In this document: piece after piece, positions 53,125 through 62,925 of the stretch | How the letters are laid out: every line of letters starts with the position of its first letter | Numbering within the stretch: position 1 is the stretch's first letter | Origin: Lentilactobacillus buchneri | GTDB lineage: Bacteria; Bacillota; Bacilli; Lactobacillales; Lactobacillaceae | Direction: 5' to 3' | NCBI RefSeq assembly: GCF_018314255.1 | Contig: NZ_CP073066.1 | Location: 1,922,001 to 1,986,000 of the forward strand | DNA length: 64,000 nucleotides | Program-made: the position numbers and the translations under genes | The notes under the pieces: model-generated | What the model saw: the letters and a program-made list of their open reading frames with translations, nothing else | Told to the model about the DNA's origin: nothing | Database searches by the model: none

Positions 53125-54936
53125 ATGCCAAAACCACAAGAATTACCGCTTAGAAAAGATGTTCCAGAAGAACTGACTTGGGATCTGACGACGATTTATC
53201 CAACCGATCAGGAATTTGAAACTGACTATGAAGCTGTTCAAACCGGTGCCAAACAATTCGCTGAATTAGCCGGAACCATTGAGAAGAGCGCGGCCGCGCT
53301 GCTGACGGCAACTGAGCGTTTGATGACCTTAAGCCGAAAGCTTGAAAAAGTCTATGTCTACGCCCAGTTGAAAAATGACCAGGATACCAGCGAAGACAAG
53401 TATCAGGCCATGTATTCCCGTGCGGAATCCTTGGGGGCTCAGTTTGGAGCGGCGACTGCCTGGTTTGAACCGGAACTCCTCAAAGTTTCTGACGATCAAA
53501 TCAAGCAGTTTTATCAGGATCAACCCAAACTGGCCGATTATCGACGGTTTTTCGATCAAACCTTTAAACGCCGTAATCATATTTTAAGCAATGATGTTGA
53601 AGCCGTCCTGGCGGGGGCCGGCGATATTTTCTCGTCTGGAGAGAAAACCTTTGGCATTTTGGATAACACTGATCTTTCATTCCCAGCAGTGACTGATGAG
53701 AATGGCAATCAGGTGAAGTTATCTCAAGGTGTTTATGGTATTTTATTGGAATCGACAAAGCAAAGTGTGCGTAAAGAAGCGTTTGAAAAATTGTATCAAG
53801 TTTATCGTCAGTTCCAGCACACGCTGGCGGCAACACTGACCACTAATGTCAAGAATCACAATTTCAAAGCCAACATCCGCCACTATAACAATGCTTTGGA
53901 GGCCGCTTTGGCTGATAACGAGGTGCCGACAGACGTTTATAATAACCTGATCAAAGTGGTCAACGAGCACCTCGACCTGCTGCACAGGTACGTTGCTTTG
54001 CGTAAAAAGATTCTGGGCCTTGATGAACTGCATATGTACGATATGTATACGTCCCTAGTTGGTAAAAAATCACCCAAGTATACGTTTGAACAGTCCAAGC
54101 AAATCGCTTTGGAAGCTTTGCAGGTAATGGGGCCGGATTATGTCAGCCACGTTAAAGAGGAGTTCAACAACCGTTGGATTGACGTTGTTGAAAATCAATT
54201 CAAAAGAAGCGGCGGCTATTCCTCAGGGACTTACGATACCAATCCGTATATTTTACTGAATTGGAAGGATAATTTGGATAATCTCTACACGTTGATCCAC
54301 GAAACCGGTCATAGTATGCACAGCTACTATTCCCATCATAACCAGCCTTATCAGTATGGTGATTACTCCATTTTTGTCGCTGAAATTGCGTCCACGACCA
54401 ACGAGAACATCTTGACGGATTATCTCTTGAATAAATTTAAAGATGATGATGAAATGAAGAAATTTATTTTAAATTACTATCTGGATGGATTTAAGGGAAC
54501 GGTTTTCCGCCAAACTCAGTTTGCTGAATTTGAACAATACATTCATGAACAGGATGCAAAAGGTCAACCATTAACCGCCAACTTTATGGATGATTACTAT
54601 CGCAATTTAAATCAAAAATACTATGGTGATGCCGTGATTTCTGACCCTCAGATTGGCCTTGAATGGTCACGGATTCCACATTTCTATTACAACTTCTACG
54701 TTTATCAATATTCCACCGGCTTTGCTGCCGCATCGACATTGGCTGATGGCATTGTGAACGGCGGCCAGGCCAACGTTGATAAATATTTGAACTACCTCAA
54801 ATCAGGCAGTTCGGACACGCCAACCAACGTCATGAAAAAAGCCGGCGTTGACATGACGCAACCGGAATATCTTGAGAAGGCCTTCCAGATTTTTGAGCAG
54901 CGTCTGGATGAATTTGAGCGTTTGTACAACAAATAG
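53125..54936 (+). CDS. pepF: Oligoendopeptidase F
   Basis: 603 aa; ATG 53125 after AAGGAGGA. M3 zinc peptidase with HETGH (LIHETGHSMHSYYS) near residue 392 and the downstream Glu in the FVAEIASTTNE helix. It degrades peptides of about 7-17 residues in the cytosol. 34 bp after coiA and probably cotranscribed, the usual coiA-pepF arrangement. Confidence 0.94.
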   Translation: MPKPQELPLRKDVPEELTWDLTTIYPTDQEFETDYEAVQTGAKQFAELAGTIEKSAAALLTATERLMTLSRKLEKVYVYAQLKNDQDTSEDKYQAMYSRAESLGAQFGAATAWFEPELLKVSDDQIKQFYQDQPKLADYRRFFDQTFKRRNHILSNDVEAVLAGAGDIFSSGEKTFGILDNTDLSFPAVTDENGNQVKLSQGVYGILLESTKQSVRKEAFEKLYQVYRQFQHTLAATLTTNVKNHNFKANIRHYNNALEAALADNEVPTDVYNNLIKVVNEHLDLLHRYVALRKKILGLDELHMYDMYTSLVGKKSPKYTFEQSKQIALEALQVMGPDYVSHVKEEFNNRWIDVVENQFKRSGGYSSGTYDTNPYILLNWKDNLDNLYTLIHETGHSMHSYYSHHNQPYQYGDYSIFVAEIASTTNENILTDYLLNKFKDDDEMKKFILNYYLDGFKGTVFRQTQFAEFEQYIHEQDAKGQPLTANFMDDYYRNLNQKYYGDAVISDPQIGLEWSRIPHFYYNFYVYQYSTGFAAASTLADGIVNGGQANVDKYLNYLKSGSSDTPTNVMKKAGVDMTQPEYLEKAFQIFEQRLDEFERLYNK

Positions 54937-54957
54937 TTTCGCTAATAAATAAGCGTA

Positions 54958-55001
54958 AAAAATACCGACATTTGGGAAATCCCAGATGCCGGTATTTTTA
55001 T
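54958..55001. terminator. Bidirectional terminator
   Basis: AAAATACCG.CAT.TGGG / CCCA.ATG.CGGTATTTTT, between convergent pepF and spxH. Confidence 0.85.
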
Positions 55002-55009
55002 GGATTAAA

Positions 55010-55630
55010 TTAGTTGAATCGCAAGTTTGATTTGGGATACGGAACTGTCGTTGGTTTCTTTGAAGCCTGCTCGAAGTGAGCGGCCGATCCCAGACTCTTG
55101 GCACAAAAGCCAAAGAGAGAATTGTAATCAAAGTCCTTGATACGAATGCCACTGTCAGCAACGTCGGAATTAAACAAAACGGTGGTTGATGGATCGCGGA
55201 CTTCCATTTCGTGGACTACTCGCTGATCACAACGAAACATTTTTTCTGCCAAATCAGAGCGGCGGTCTGCCATGAACATCTCGACATCCAAACCATTTCG
55301 TTCTGCGAGCTTGGCAACCAGTTCATCTGAGTATGGTACTGAATTAATCAGAAGTTCTTTTTGCAGGTCCATCAAGAAGCGTCGGCCAAACTTCTTTCCC
55401 TGAAATGAAGCTGCCTTGAAATCCAAAATGGTATCGTAGGGCAGGTTGTGATCAAGATGGCTGAGTTGCTCGTTTTTTGAAAAGTCGTGCAGGATTTTGA
55501 TGTTGAGCATCGAAACAAAGCGCACGCTGATTTGTTTGTTTAATTTTTGTGAAATCCGTTCAATCGTTTTTTCGGCGTCGTAACAATGTCGATTAAGTGG
55601 ATCAACGAATAAATAAATCTCAAGTACCAT
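55010..55630 (-). CDS. spxH: ClpXP adaptor protein SpxH (YjbH), DsbA-like
   Basis: 206 aa; ATG 55630 is set by GGAGGGG; the frame is open further upstream without an RBS. Thioredoxin-like DsbA fold with a single Cys in the active-site position (DPLNRHCYDAEK, C16) instead of CxxC. In Bacillus YjbH binds Spx and hands it to ClpXP. spx is 13 kb to the left, so target and adaptor sit in the same conserved block. Divergent from relQ. Confidence 0.87.
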   Translation of the reverse strand: MVLEIYLFVDPLNRHCYDAEKTIERISQKLNKQISVRFVSMLNIKILHDFSKNEQLSHLDHNLPYDTILDFKAASFQGKKFGRRFLMDLQKELLINSVPYSDELVAKLAERNGLDVEMFMADRRSDLAEKMFRCDQRVVHEMEVRDPSTTVLFNSDVADSGIRIKDFDYNSLFGFCAKSLGSAAHFEQASKKPTTVPYPKSNLRFN

Positions 55631-55844
55631 TATTGCCCCTCCATGTGTAACCGACAACAAAATTAATATACTAATTATTTTCTCCATTAAGAATACCAAA
55701 TTTTCACGTAAAAACAACAATTTTGCTTGAAGTGTGTATGATTGATTGGGAAAGGTTGTTGAATATGGTAAAATTAAGTCTGATTGAATTTTACCTTGAA
55801 GCAATAGAGCGTTCGTTTGAGCGCAACAGATTGGAAGTGTTAGC

Positions 55845-56498
55845 TTGGTTGAGAATTGGGATGACTTTTTAGTTCCTTACAAACAAGCTGTTGATGAATT
55901 AAAAGTAAAATTACGTGGCATCAGAGCGCAATTCTTAAAAATTGATGGTCGCAGTCCGATTGAATTTGTGACCGGTCGGGTGAAACCCGTCGACAGTATT
56001 AAAGAAAAAATGGTTAGAAGACACATTTCCGAAGATCGGCTTGAAGAAGATATGGAAGATATTGCCGGTTTGCGGATCATGTGTCAGTTCGTTGAAGATA
56101 TTTATCAAGTTGTGGATTTGCTTCGCAAACGGACTGATATTAATATTCTTGAAGAACGGGATTATGTTCATAACAAGAAACCGAGTGGATACAGATCATA
56201 CCACATTATTTTTGAATATCCTGTTCAGATGCTTGACGGCGAAAAAGTCATTTTGGCCGAAATTCAAGTGAGAACTTTGGCGATGAACTTTTGGGCCACC
56301 GTTGAACACTCATTAAACTACAAGTATCAAGGCGAATTTCCAGATGATTTGAAAGGCCGACTGGAACGATCTGCCGAAGCCGCCTTTCATTTGGATGAAG
56401 AAATGTCAGAAATTCGTGATGAACTCCAAGAAACCAACAAGCATGAGCCAGGCAAAGATGTAAGGAAGTCGTCTGATGAAGATAGCCATCTACAGTAA
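55845..56498 (+). CDS. relQ: Small alarmone synthetase RelQ
   Basis: 217 aa; starts with TTG 55845, GGAAGTG upstream. RelA/SpoT synthetase domain without hydrolase or regulatory domains: GRVKPVDSIKEKM, EDMEDIAGLRIMCQF, KPSGYRSYH, EIQVRT and MNFWATVEHSLNYKY. It makes pppGpp/ppGpp from GTP/GDP and ATP in the cytosol. It overlaps nadK by 23 bp. Confidence 0.93.
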   Translation: MVENWDDFLVPYKQAVDELKVKLRGIRAQFLKIDGRSPIEFVTGRVKPVDSIKEKMVRRHISEDRLEEDMEDIAGLRIMCQFVEDIYQVVDLLRKRTDINILEERDYVHNKKPSGYRSYHIIFEYPVQMLDGEKVILAEIQVRTLAMNFWATVEHSLNYKYQGEFPDDLKGRLERSAEAAFHLDEEMSEIRDELQETNKHEPGKDVRKSSDEDSHLQ

Positions 56499-57288
56499 TC
56501 TTGGTGAGTCGTCAAACATTGTGGCGACTTCATTAAAGAAAAAAATTGAAGAATCACCCGATTTAAGCATCGACGGACTGAATCCTGAAATTGTCATTTC
56601 TGTCGGTGGTGATGGGACACTGCTGTCTGCATTTCACCACTATCAAGACATTAGTGATCGAATTCGATTGGTTGGGATTCATACTGGCCATTTAGGCTTT
56701 TATACCGACTGGCGGGATTACGAAGTCGCCGAACTGGTGGACAGCTTGGAACATGACAATGGTCAAAGTGTCACGTATCCACTGCTGGATATCCGGGTTA
56801 ATTATGTGAGTGGCGGCCCAGCTGATTATGGCTTGGCGCTTAACGAATCGACTCTCAAACAGATTAGCGGTTCGATGGTGGCTGACGTCTACATTAAGGA
56901 CACACTCTTTGAAAGTTTTCGGGGTGACGGTCTTTGTGTCTCAACGCCGAGTGGTTCGACGGCCTACAACAAATCAGTTGGTGGCGCAATCATTAATCCA
57001 ACCCTCAATGCCATTCAAATGGCCGAAATCTCCTCGATTAATAACCGGGTCTTTCGAACGCTGGGCTCACCGTTGATCATTTCTCCAGATGAGTGGGTGA
57101 AAATTGTCCCGAAGAGTTCCAACCGGACGATTTTGACTTGCGATCACCAAATCATCTCCAACGAAGCCGTTGAATCGGTCGAATACCGGATTTCTAAACG
57201 CCGGATTGCTTTTGCCCAGTATCGGCACACGCAGTTTTGGCGGCGGGTAAGCAACTCGTTTATTGGTAAGGTTAATTTAGATGACTGA
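56476..57288 (+). CDS. nadK: NAD kinase
   Basis: 270 aa; ATG 56476 lies inside the end of relQ. GGDGTLL near residue 45 (catalytic Asp), NE motif (ALNESTLK) and TPSGSTAYNKSVGG. It phosphorylates NAD to NADP with ATP or polyphosphate. Overlaps the next gene by 8 bp, so relQ-nadK-rluD is one translationally coupled operon as in Bacillus (yjbM-yjbN-yjbO). Confidence 0.94.
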   Translation: MKIAIYSNLGESSNIVATSLKKKIEESPDLSIDGLNPEIVISVGGDGTLLSAFHHYQDISDRIRLVGIHTGHLGFYTDWRDYEVAELVDSLEHDNGQSVTYPLLDIRVNYVSGGPADYGLALNESTLKQISGSMVADVYIKDTLFESFRGDGLCVSTPSGSTAYNKSVGGAIINPTLNAIQMAEISSINNRVFRTLGSPLIISPDEWVKIVPKSSNRTILTCDHQIISNEAVESVEYRISKRRIAFAQYRHTQFWRRVSNSFIGKVNLDD

Positions 57289-58171
57289 ATTTACGTGGAA
57301 ATATACAGGCCAGGCCCCGATCAAGGTCCGGACATTTATTATGAGTTACGGGATCACCCGGACATTGTTGAAAAAAATTAAATATCATGGTGGAAAGACT
57401 TTGGTGAACGGTGAAGCCTCACTGGTTAACCGAATGCTTCAAACCGGCGATACGGTCAAAGTCGTCCTGCCGCCTGAACCGGAAAACGATCATGTCGGTG
57501 TCTCCAACGTTCCAATTGAAATTGTTCATGAAGATCCCAATTTTTTGGTGGTGAATAAGCCGTACGGGGTGGCTTCTGTTCCGGCACACAACCATGTTGA
57601 TTCATTGGTTAATCGGGTAAAAGGCTACTATCAGCGCCAGGGCTATGCCAATCAAAAAATCCACATTGTGACTCGACTGGATAAGGACACCAGTGGTTTG
57701 GTGATTTTTGCCAAACACCACTTTGCTCATTCAGTTCTTGATAAGCAGTTGAAGGACCGGACAATTCAAAAGACGTACCTGGCGATTGTCGCTGGTCGCA
57801 TTTCAATGCCTCACTTTGAAATTTATCTGCCAATTGGCAGAGCCGATGATTCGTTCGTCAAACGCCAAGTGGTTGATTCCGGCAAGATGTCGGTGACCGA
57901 AGCTTGGACAGTGCGTCGATTAGCCAAACAGACTTTGTTAAAAGTTCGACTGCACACCGGTCGGACCCATCAGATTCGGGTGCATATGGCTGCCATTGGT
58001 CATCCGTTGATTGGCGATTGGCTTTACAATTCAGATGACCATTCAATGACCAGGCAGGCACTTCACTGTGCCGAGTTGACTTTTTATGATCCATTTGCCG
58101 GTCGCCTGCTTCATTGCGAAGCGCGGTTGCCGGAAGATATGCAGTCCTACATTAATTTGCATAAACTTTAA
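57281..58171 (+). CDS. rluD: RluA/RluD-family 23S rRNA pseudouridine synthase
   Basis: 296 aa. N-terminal S4-like part (TLLKKIKYHGGKTLVNG), catalytic motif TRLDKDTSGLVIF with the Asp nucleophile, and LHTGRTHQIRVH. It isomerises uridines in 23S rRNA. The precise site (RluD-like or RluA-like) cannot be assigned. Last gene of the relQ operon. Confidence 0.88.
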   Translation: MTEFTWKYTGQAPIKVRTFIMSYGITRTLLKKIKYHGGKTLVNGEASLVNRMLQTGDTVKVVLPPEPENDHVGVSNVPIEIVHEDPNFLVVNKPYGVASVPAHNHVDSLVNRVKGYYQRQGYANQKIHIVTRLDKDTSGLVIFAKHHFAHSVLDKQLKDRTIQKTYLAIVAGRISMPHFEIYLPIGRADDSFVKRQVVDSGKMSVTEAWTVRRLAKQTLLKVRLHTGRTHQIRVHMAAIGHPLIGDWLYNSDDHSMTRQALHCAELTFYDPFAGRLLHCEARLPEDMQSYINLHKL

Positions 58172-58281
58172 TTGACGATTAACCAATCTGTTTCCCGCAA
58201 AACGTGTTTGAGAATTTTGGCCAGGAAGCTTTTTTGGTTGGCTGCTGTGATATAATGAACTGCGTTTGTGGAGGATTTTAA

Positions 58282-59130
58282 GTGAAAAAGATTGATTTTG
58301 GCCAAAAATTTGTGAAGCAGAATTTACAGTTATTCCGTTGTCCCGTCTGTCAAACACCATTCGATGAGGTGGTGGGATATAGCTTAAGCTGTCCCCATCA
58401 TCATACTTTTGACATCTCTAAAAAAGGGACGCTGTTTTTCCTCACCAAACAGGCAAATAACGAATATGACAAATCGATGCTTCAGGCACGCCACAAGATT
58501 TTACAGGCTGGCCTTTTCGACCCGATTGTCGATGCGATCGCAACGTATTTGGGCCCGGAACCGGAAACCATTTTGGATGTGGGCTGTGGTGAGGGCACGC
58601 CGCTGGCACGATTGCTGGCGCTTCGAGATGGCCAAGATACCGCAATCGGCTTTGATATTTCCAAGGATGGGATTAATTTAGCGACACAACAGCCAGTCGA
58701 TGCTTTTTTCTGTGTCGCGGATTTGGCTCGGCTGCCGTTTAATGACCACACAATTTCGACCATAATTGATTTGTTTTCGCCATCTGCCTATGATGAATTT
58801 AATCGGGTAGCCAAGACTGGCGGCCGATTGATTAAGATTATTCCCAACAGCGACTACCTGCATGAATTACGGGTCGCTTTATTTGGCACTGGGCAAAAGA
58901 ACAGTTCTTATTCAAATGACAAAGTATTTGATCTGTTCATGACTCACTATCCCAGTGCAAGCATTGATAAGCTTACATACGAATTTTCAATTCCCAAAGG
59001 GATGCAGCAGGACCTTTTGACGATGACGCCGCTTCACTGGGGCAAGGGACGGCAAGATAACGCCCTTCAACTGGTTAATGCACTCAAGACGATTACCGTT
59101 GATGTTTCTGTGATGGTCGCAGATTTTTAG
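58282..59130 (+). CDS. rlmA: 23S rRNA (guanine-N1)-methyltransferase RlmA family
   Basis: 282 aa; starts with GTG 58282, TGGAGGA upstream. N-terminal zinc finger CPVC..CPHHH (residues 20-40). SAM-binding motif LDVGCGEGTPLARL near residue 95. DLFSPSAYDEFNRV is a family-typical segment. It methylates a guanine in helix 35 of 23S rRNA (G745 or G748); RlmA(II)/TlrB members influence macrolide response. No promoter is obvious; 110 bp separate it from rluD. Confidence 0.87.
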   Translation: MKKIDFGQKFVKQNLQLFRCPVCQTPFDEVVGYSLSCPHHHTFDISKKGTLFFLTKQANNEYDKSMLQARHKILQAGLFDPIVDAIATYLGPEPETILDVGCGEGTPLARLLALRDGQDTAIGFDISKDGINLATQQPVDAFFCVADLARLPFNDHTISTIIDLFSPSAYDEFNRVAKTGGRLIKIIPNSDYLHELRVALFGTGQKNSSYSNDKVFDLFMTHYPSASIDKLTYEFSIPKGMQQDLLTMTPLHWGKGRQDNALQLVNALKTITVDVSVMVADF

Positions 59131-59147
59131 AATATTTGGAGGAAACA

Positions 59148-59660
59148 ATGACTAATCATATCGTACTATTTGAACCCTTAATGCCGGCAAATACCGGTAA
59201 CATTGCCCGGACCTGTGCCGGAACCGACACGGTCCTTGACTTGATTGAACCGCTTGGATTCAGCATTGATGATAAGCACCTCAAGCGGGCCGGACTCGAT
59301 TATTGGGATAAGGTCCAGATCAATTATCATCAAAACCTGCCTGAATTTTTGAAGTCGGTCAAGAATCCCCAAAACCTATTCTTAGTTTCTAAATTTGCCA
59401 ACCAGGATTACACTGATCCGGATTATTCTGACCCAAGTCAAGATTACTATCTTTTATTTGGTAAGGAGACGACCGGGTTACCGGAACCATTTATGCGTCA
59501 AAATCCTGAAAAGGCGATTCGAATTCCGCAGGATGACGACAACATTCGGGCACTGAACCTGTCCAACACTTGCGCCATTGTGATCTATGAAGTACTGAGA
59601 CAACAGAACTTCAACAATTTGGAACGAACGCATCAATATGAACATGATAAGCTGAAATAA
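59148..59660 (+). CDS. trmL: tRNA (cytidine(34)-2'-O)-methyltransferase
   Basis: 170 aa; ATG 59148 after TTGGAGGAA, 17 bp behind rlmA. SPOUT knot protein: LFEPLMPANTGNIARTC at the N-terminus, LFGKETTGLP and IRIPQ..IRALNLSNTCAI at the C-terminus. It methylates the wobble nucleotide of tRNA-Leu. Probably in one operon with rlmA. Confidence 0.92.
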   Translation: MTNHIVLFEPLMPANTGNIARTCAGTDTVLDLIEPLGFSIDDKHLKRAGLDYWDKVQINYHQNLPEFLKSVKNPQNLFLVSKFANQDYTDPDYSDPSQDYYLLFGKETTGLPEPFMRQNPEKAIRIPQDDDNIRALNLSNTCAIVIYEVLRQQNFNNLERTHQYEHDKLK

Positions 59661-59693
59661 TCAACAGCCATTCTATGGGAAGGGGGGAACAGC

Positions 59694-62030
59694 ATGAAAA
59701 CCAAGCGAACCAAGCAAACCAGTAGCAAGCCGGTTAAAAAACGCGGCCGTCCACGAAAGACGACCAAGAAGACTGGCGGCCAGTCGAGCTTTCTTCAGAA
59801 ATATACGGTTAATGTCATCGGTGGTGTCGTTGCCATTTTGGCCTTACTGGGATTATTTCAAGCCGGAATTGTCGGTACCTTAATGATCAATATTGCCAAA
59901 CTGTTTGTCGGCAGTCTTTATCCGGTCTTTCTTTTGGTTGGAATCGTTGTCGGCATTTTCCTCGCAGGCTTTTCCCGGTTCCCCAAAATTCCAGCCAAGT
60001 ATACTTGGGGAACGGTCCTGATTTTGCTGGGCGTTCTTCTTTGGCTGACCTTAATTGAATACATTCAGGCTGCCCAGCCGGTTGACTTTATCAATTTTAA
60101 CTGGCAGAAGCTGGTTGATGATGTTGTTTCTTCTAACAGTGATTCCAACATTGGTGGCGGCATTCTGGCAACGATTGGGTTTTATCTTGCCCACGTACTA
60201 TTTGGCAAAATCGGCACCGGAATCGTCGCCAGCCTGATCATTTTGATCGGTGGTTTTATTCTATTTGATATTTCATTTGCAAAAATTTTTACGGGTCTGC
60301 GGACTTGTTTGACATTTATCAAGACTCGGGCTGCAGCTATCCGACAGCAGACGGACCAGAAACGGTCTAAGAAGTCGGCTAGGCAGCCTTCACCGACAAC
60401 GGCTGCCAATCATCCACAAACTGTGGAACAGCCTCAAAATGATGATTCTGAGCCAAATAAGTTGTCGGCGTCAGCGATCACGATTTCTGGGATGCCAGTG
60501 AGTGATGAAGCTAAGCAGTCATCTAAAACTGTCTCTAAGCCGACACCTCTTCAAGAATCCGAAAAAGCGGACGATTCTGCCGACGTTAACCTCGTCGATG
60601 TCAAAGAAGATGATGCCTACAAGTTGCCGACAACCGACCTGCTGACGCAAATCCCTCAGGATGATCAGTCAAGCGAGTTGCAGTCAATTGACCATAACGC
60701 TCAAGTTCTTCAAAAGACGTTGGACAGTTTTGGGGTTAAAGCCGAAATTAAGCACGTCAGTTTAGGCCCGTCGGTCACCAAATATGAATTGCACCCTGAT
60801 ATTGGTGTTAAGGTGAGTCGGATTGTGAACCTAGCCGATGACATTGCCTTGGCATTAGCCGCCAAAGACATCCGGATTGAAGCACCAATTCCGGGTAAAT
60901 CTTTAATTGGCATCGAAGTTCCCAACCGAAAGATTGCGACAGTTTCCTTCAGAGATGTTGTTGAACATCAGCCTGATAACCACGGCCACGTGCTCCAAGT
61001 GCCGCTTGGAAAGGATGTTAATGGCAATGTGATTACGGCTGATCTTACCAAGATGCCTCATTTACTGATCGCCGGGTCAACTGGTAGTGGTAAATCAGTT
61101 GCAATCAATGGCATTATTACCAGTATTTTGCTGCACGCCAAACCCAGCCAGGTCAAATTAATGCTGATTGATCCTAAAAAAGTTGAGTTGGGCGTTTATA
61201 ACGGCATTCCCCATCTGTTAAGCCCGGTTGTTTCCGAGCCTAAGAAAGCCGCCAGAGCACTGCAAAAGGTGGTTTCCGAGATGGAGAACCGTTATGAATT
61301 GTTTGCCAAATTCGGCCAGCGAAAGATTAGCACTTATAATGATTTTGTCGCGAAAAACAATCGTGAAAATGACACTAAAATTCAGCCGATGCCCTATATC
61401 GTTGTGATCGTCGACGAATTGGCCGACTTGATGATGACCGTCTCCAATGATGTTGAAGCTGCAATTATCCGGCTGGCGCAAATGGGGCGGGCTGCTGGAA
61501 TCCACATGATTTTAGCCACCCAACGGCCATCCGTTGACGTGATTACCGGCTTGATTAAGGCCAATGTTCCGTCAAGAATTGCCTTTGCGGTATCAAGTGG
61601 GATTGATTCCCGCACAATCATCGATACTAACGGTGCTGAAAAATTGCTTGGCCGTGGTGACATGCTGTTTTTACCAATTGACTCCAACACGCCGATTCGA
61701 GTTCAAGGGGCCTTTATTCCCGATAAGGATGTCTCCAGAGTCGTCAAATTCATTACCGATCAGCAATCAGCTGATTATGATGAATCGATGATGGTTAGTG
61801 ATGAAGAGATCAAAGAAGAGGATCAAGAAGATTCCGAAGACGATTTATTCAACGATGCTTTGGCCTTTGTGGTTGATCAACAGAAGGCCAGCACGTCGCT
61901 TTTGCAACGTCACTTCCGGATTGGCTATAATCGGGCAGCCCGGTTAATTGATGATTTGGAAAAGCGTGGCTATATCGGTCCACAAGATGGCAGTCGGCCG
62001 CGTCAGGTCTATAAGGAAAAACAAGAATAA
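59694..62030 (+). CDS. ftsK: DNA translocase FtsK/SpoIIIE
   Basis: 778 aa; ATG 59694 behind AAGGGGGG. Basic N-terminus, four to five TM helices (residues about 35-190), an acidic and Ser-rich linker (210-300), then the RecA-like motor with Walker A GSTGSGKS (about 463-470) and Walker [10 protein letters not shown]. The C-terminal winged-helix gamma domain ([20 protein letters not shown], read in two parts) recognises orienting DNA sequences. It pumps chromosomal DNA through the closing septum. Confidence 0.94.
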   Translation: MKTKRTKQTSSKPVKKRGRPRKTTKKTGGQSSFLQKYTVNVIGGVVAILALLGLFQAGIVGTLMINIAKLFVGSLYPVFLLVGIVVGIFLAGFSRFPKIPAKYTWGTVLILLGVLLWLTLIEYIQAAQPVDFINFNWQKLVDDVVSSNSDSNIGGGILATIGFYLAHVLFGKIGTGIVASLIILIGGFILFDISFAKIFTGLRTCLTFIKTRAAAIRQQTDQKRSKKSARQPSPTTAANHPQTVEQPQNDDSEPNKLSASAITISGMPVSDEAKQSSKTVSKPTPLQESEKADDSADVNLVDVKEDDAYKLPTTDLLTQIPQDDQSSELQSIDHNAQVLQKTLDSFGVKAEIKHVSLGPSVTKYELHPDIGVKVSRIVNLADDIALALAAKDIRIEAPIPGKSLIGIEVPNRKIATVSFRDVVEHQPDNHGHVLQVPLGKDVNGNVITADLTKMPHLLIAGSTGSGKSVAINGIITSILLHAKPSQVKLMLIDPKKVELGVYNGIPHLLSPVVSEPKKAARALQKVVSEMENRYELFAKFGQRKISTYNDFVAKNNRENDTKIQPMPYIVVIVDELADLMMTVSNDVEAAIIRLAQMGRAAGIHMILATQRPSVDVITGLIKANVPSRIAFAVSSGIDSRTIIDTNGAEKLLGRGDMLFLPIDSNTPIRVQGAFIPDKDVSRVVKFITDQQSADYDESMMVSDEEIKEEDQEDSEDDLFNDALAFVVDQQKASTSLLQRHFRIGYNRAARLIDDLEKRGYIGPQDGSRPRQVYKEKQE

Positions 62031-62042
62031 GTTTGATTGACA

Positions 62043-62090
62043 AAAAAGAGGCTGGCACAAAAGCTTTCACTTTTGTCCCAACCTCTTTAA
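62043..62090. terminator. Bidirectional terminator
   Basis: AAAGAGGCTGGCACAAAAG and near-complement ending CCTCTTT, between ftsK and the convergent small gene. Confidence 0.85.
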
Positions 62091-62099
62091 GTCGTTTGT

Positions 62100-62213
62100 T
62101 TATAAGAATGTCATGATTGCTGAAATGACCAGCGAACTGATCGTTGCAATAATCATGATCCAAACAAATACCAATGTAATTTTTTGAAATCTGGTTCTCT
62201 TTTTACGCGCCAA
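62100..62213 (-). CDS. DUF4044-like small membrane protein, 37 aa
   Basis: Starts at TTG 62213 with AAAGTGG about 8 nt upstream (a GTG at 62222 would add three residues). The product has a basic N-terminus (ARKKRTRFQK) followed by one TM helix (ITLVFVWIMIIATISSLVIS). This is the pattern of DUF4044 proteins found near ftsK/mraZ in lactobacilli. Function unknown. Confidence 0.7.
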   Translation of the reverse strand: MARKKRTRFQKITLVFVWIMIIATISSLVISAIMTFL

Positions 62214-62305
62214 TATTCGCACCACTTTCTCTTGTATTCCATACACAGTTTAACTATCATTATCGTTCAATGCAATATGTTTTGTCAAAATCAGGAGGGT
62301 AACTC

Positions 62306-62689
62306 ATGCATATTTCTCCTTGGATGACTGACACGGTAACCTTTATAACGCAATTTCTGATTCTATTTGCAGTTGCCGGGTTTTTAGTTGTTTTAAGAAA
62401 AAATCAATTTTTCAGGTCGAAGGTGCCGATTAAACCACTCGATTTTTGGCCGCCAATTTTGCTGTACTTCATTCACGAGATTAGTAAAAAGGGTTTGTCG
62501 GGGTCATTCATTCCCGAAGTGGTGATTGTTTGGTTAGGGCTCACATTGATTGTGTTGATCTGGCAAATTTTTGCCAATCCGAATTTAACCTACAAGAAAT
62601 TTTTTATCACCTTTTGGCGATTCAGTGATTTATTTTTATTCGGTTGTTGGATCGTCGTGGGGATTTATGTCATTTTTGAGTCTATCTGA
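62306..62689 (+). CDS. DUF3397 family membrane protein
   Basis: 127 aa; ATG 62306 behind AGGAGGG. Four TM helices (about 12-30, 48-65, 70-88, 103-125). DUF3397 genes regularly sit directly upstream of mraZ in lactobacilli, as here. Function unknown; position suggests a cell-envelope or division role. Confidence 0.85.
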   Translation: MHISPWMTDTVTFITQFLILFAVAGFLVVLRKNQFFRSKVPIKPLDFWPPILLYFIHEISKKGLSGSFIPEVVIVWLGLTLIVLIWQIFANPNLTYKKFFITFWRFSDLFLFGCWIVVGIYVIFESI

Positions 62690-62707
62690 ATCACTAGCTG
62701 TTCATCG

Positions 62708-62742
62708 GATCAAAGCAGATTTTTATGCTTTGGTCTTTTTTT
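62708..62742 (+). terminator. Terminator
   Basis: GATCAAAGCA / TGCTTTGGTC followed by eight T. It separates DUF3397 from the mraZ promoter. Confidence 0.85.
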
Positions 62743-62861
62743 GTGCAGAAATGGGCAAATCTCCCCACCACTTTCTTATTGCCGTCAGATCAGTCCTGGA
62801 CGGATTTTTAGTTGAATATGAAAACGGTTTATAACAAAAAAGTGACAAATTTTGAGGAGGC

Positions 62862-62901
62862 GTGGTTGATAGTGGTGGATTGTGGTAGAATGTGATTGTA
62901 A
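62862..62901 (+). promoter_or_regulatory. MraZ-type operator repeats and mraZ promoter
   Basis: Four consecutive 10-bp units start with GTGG, GTGG, GTGG and GTGA (62862, 62872, 62882, 62892). TAGAAT (62886-62891) with an upstream TG inside them is a likely -10. MraZ proteins bind short repeats spaced by one helical turn in front of their own operon. Confidence 0.7.
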
Positions 62902-62925
62902 ACTGAAATTGGGGGTGATGACGAC

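Noticed and set aside
55631..55804. N-terminal extension of spxH by 58 residues
   Set aside because: No RBS upstream, unlike the good GGAGGGG before 55630, and the extension does not resemble SpxH proteins.
61849..62163. Minus-strand 104-aa open frame at the end of ftsK
   Set aside because: Overlaps the ftsK 3' end and the terminator; the real gene there is the 37-aa DUF4044-like frame in another phase.
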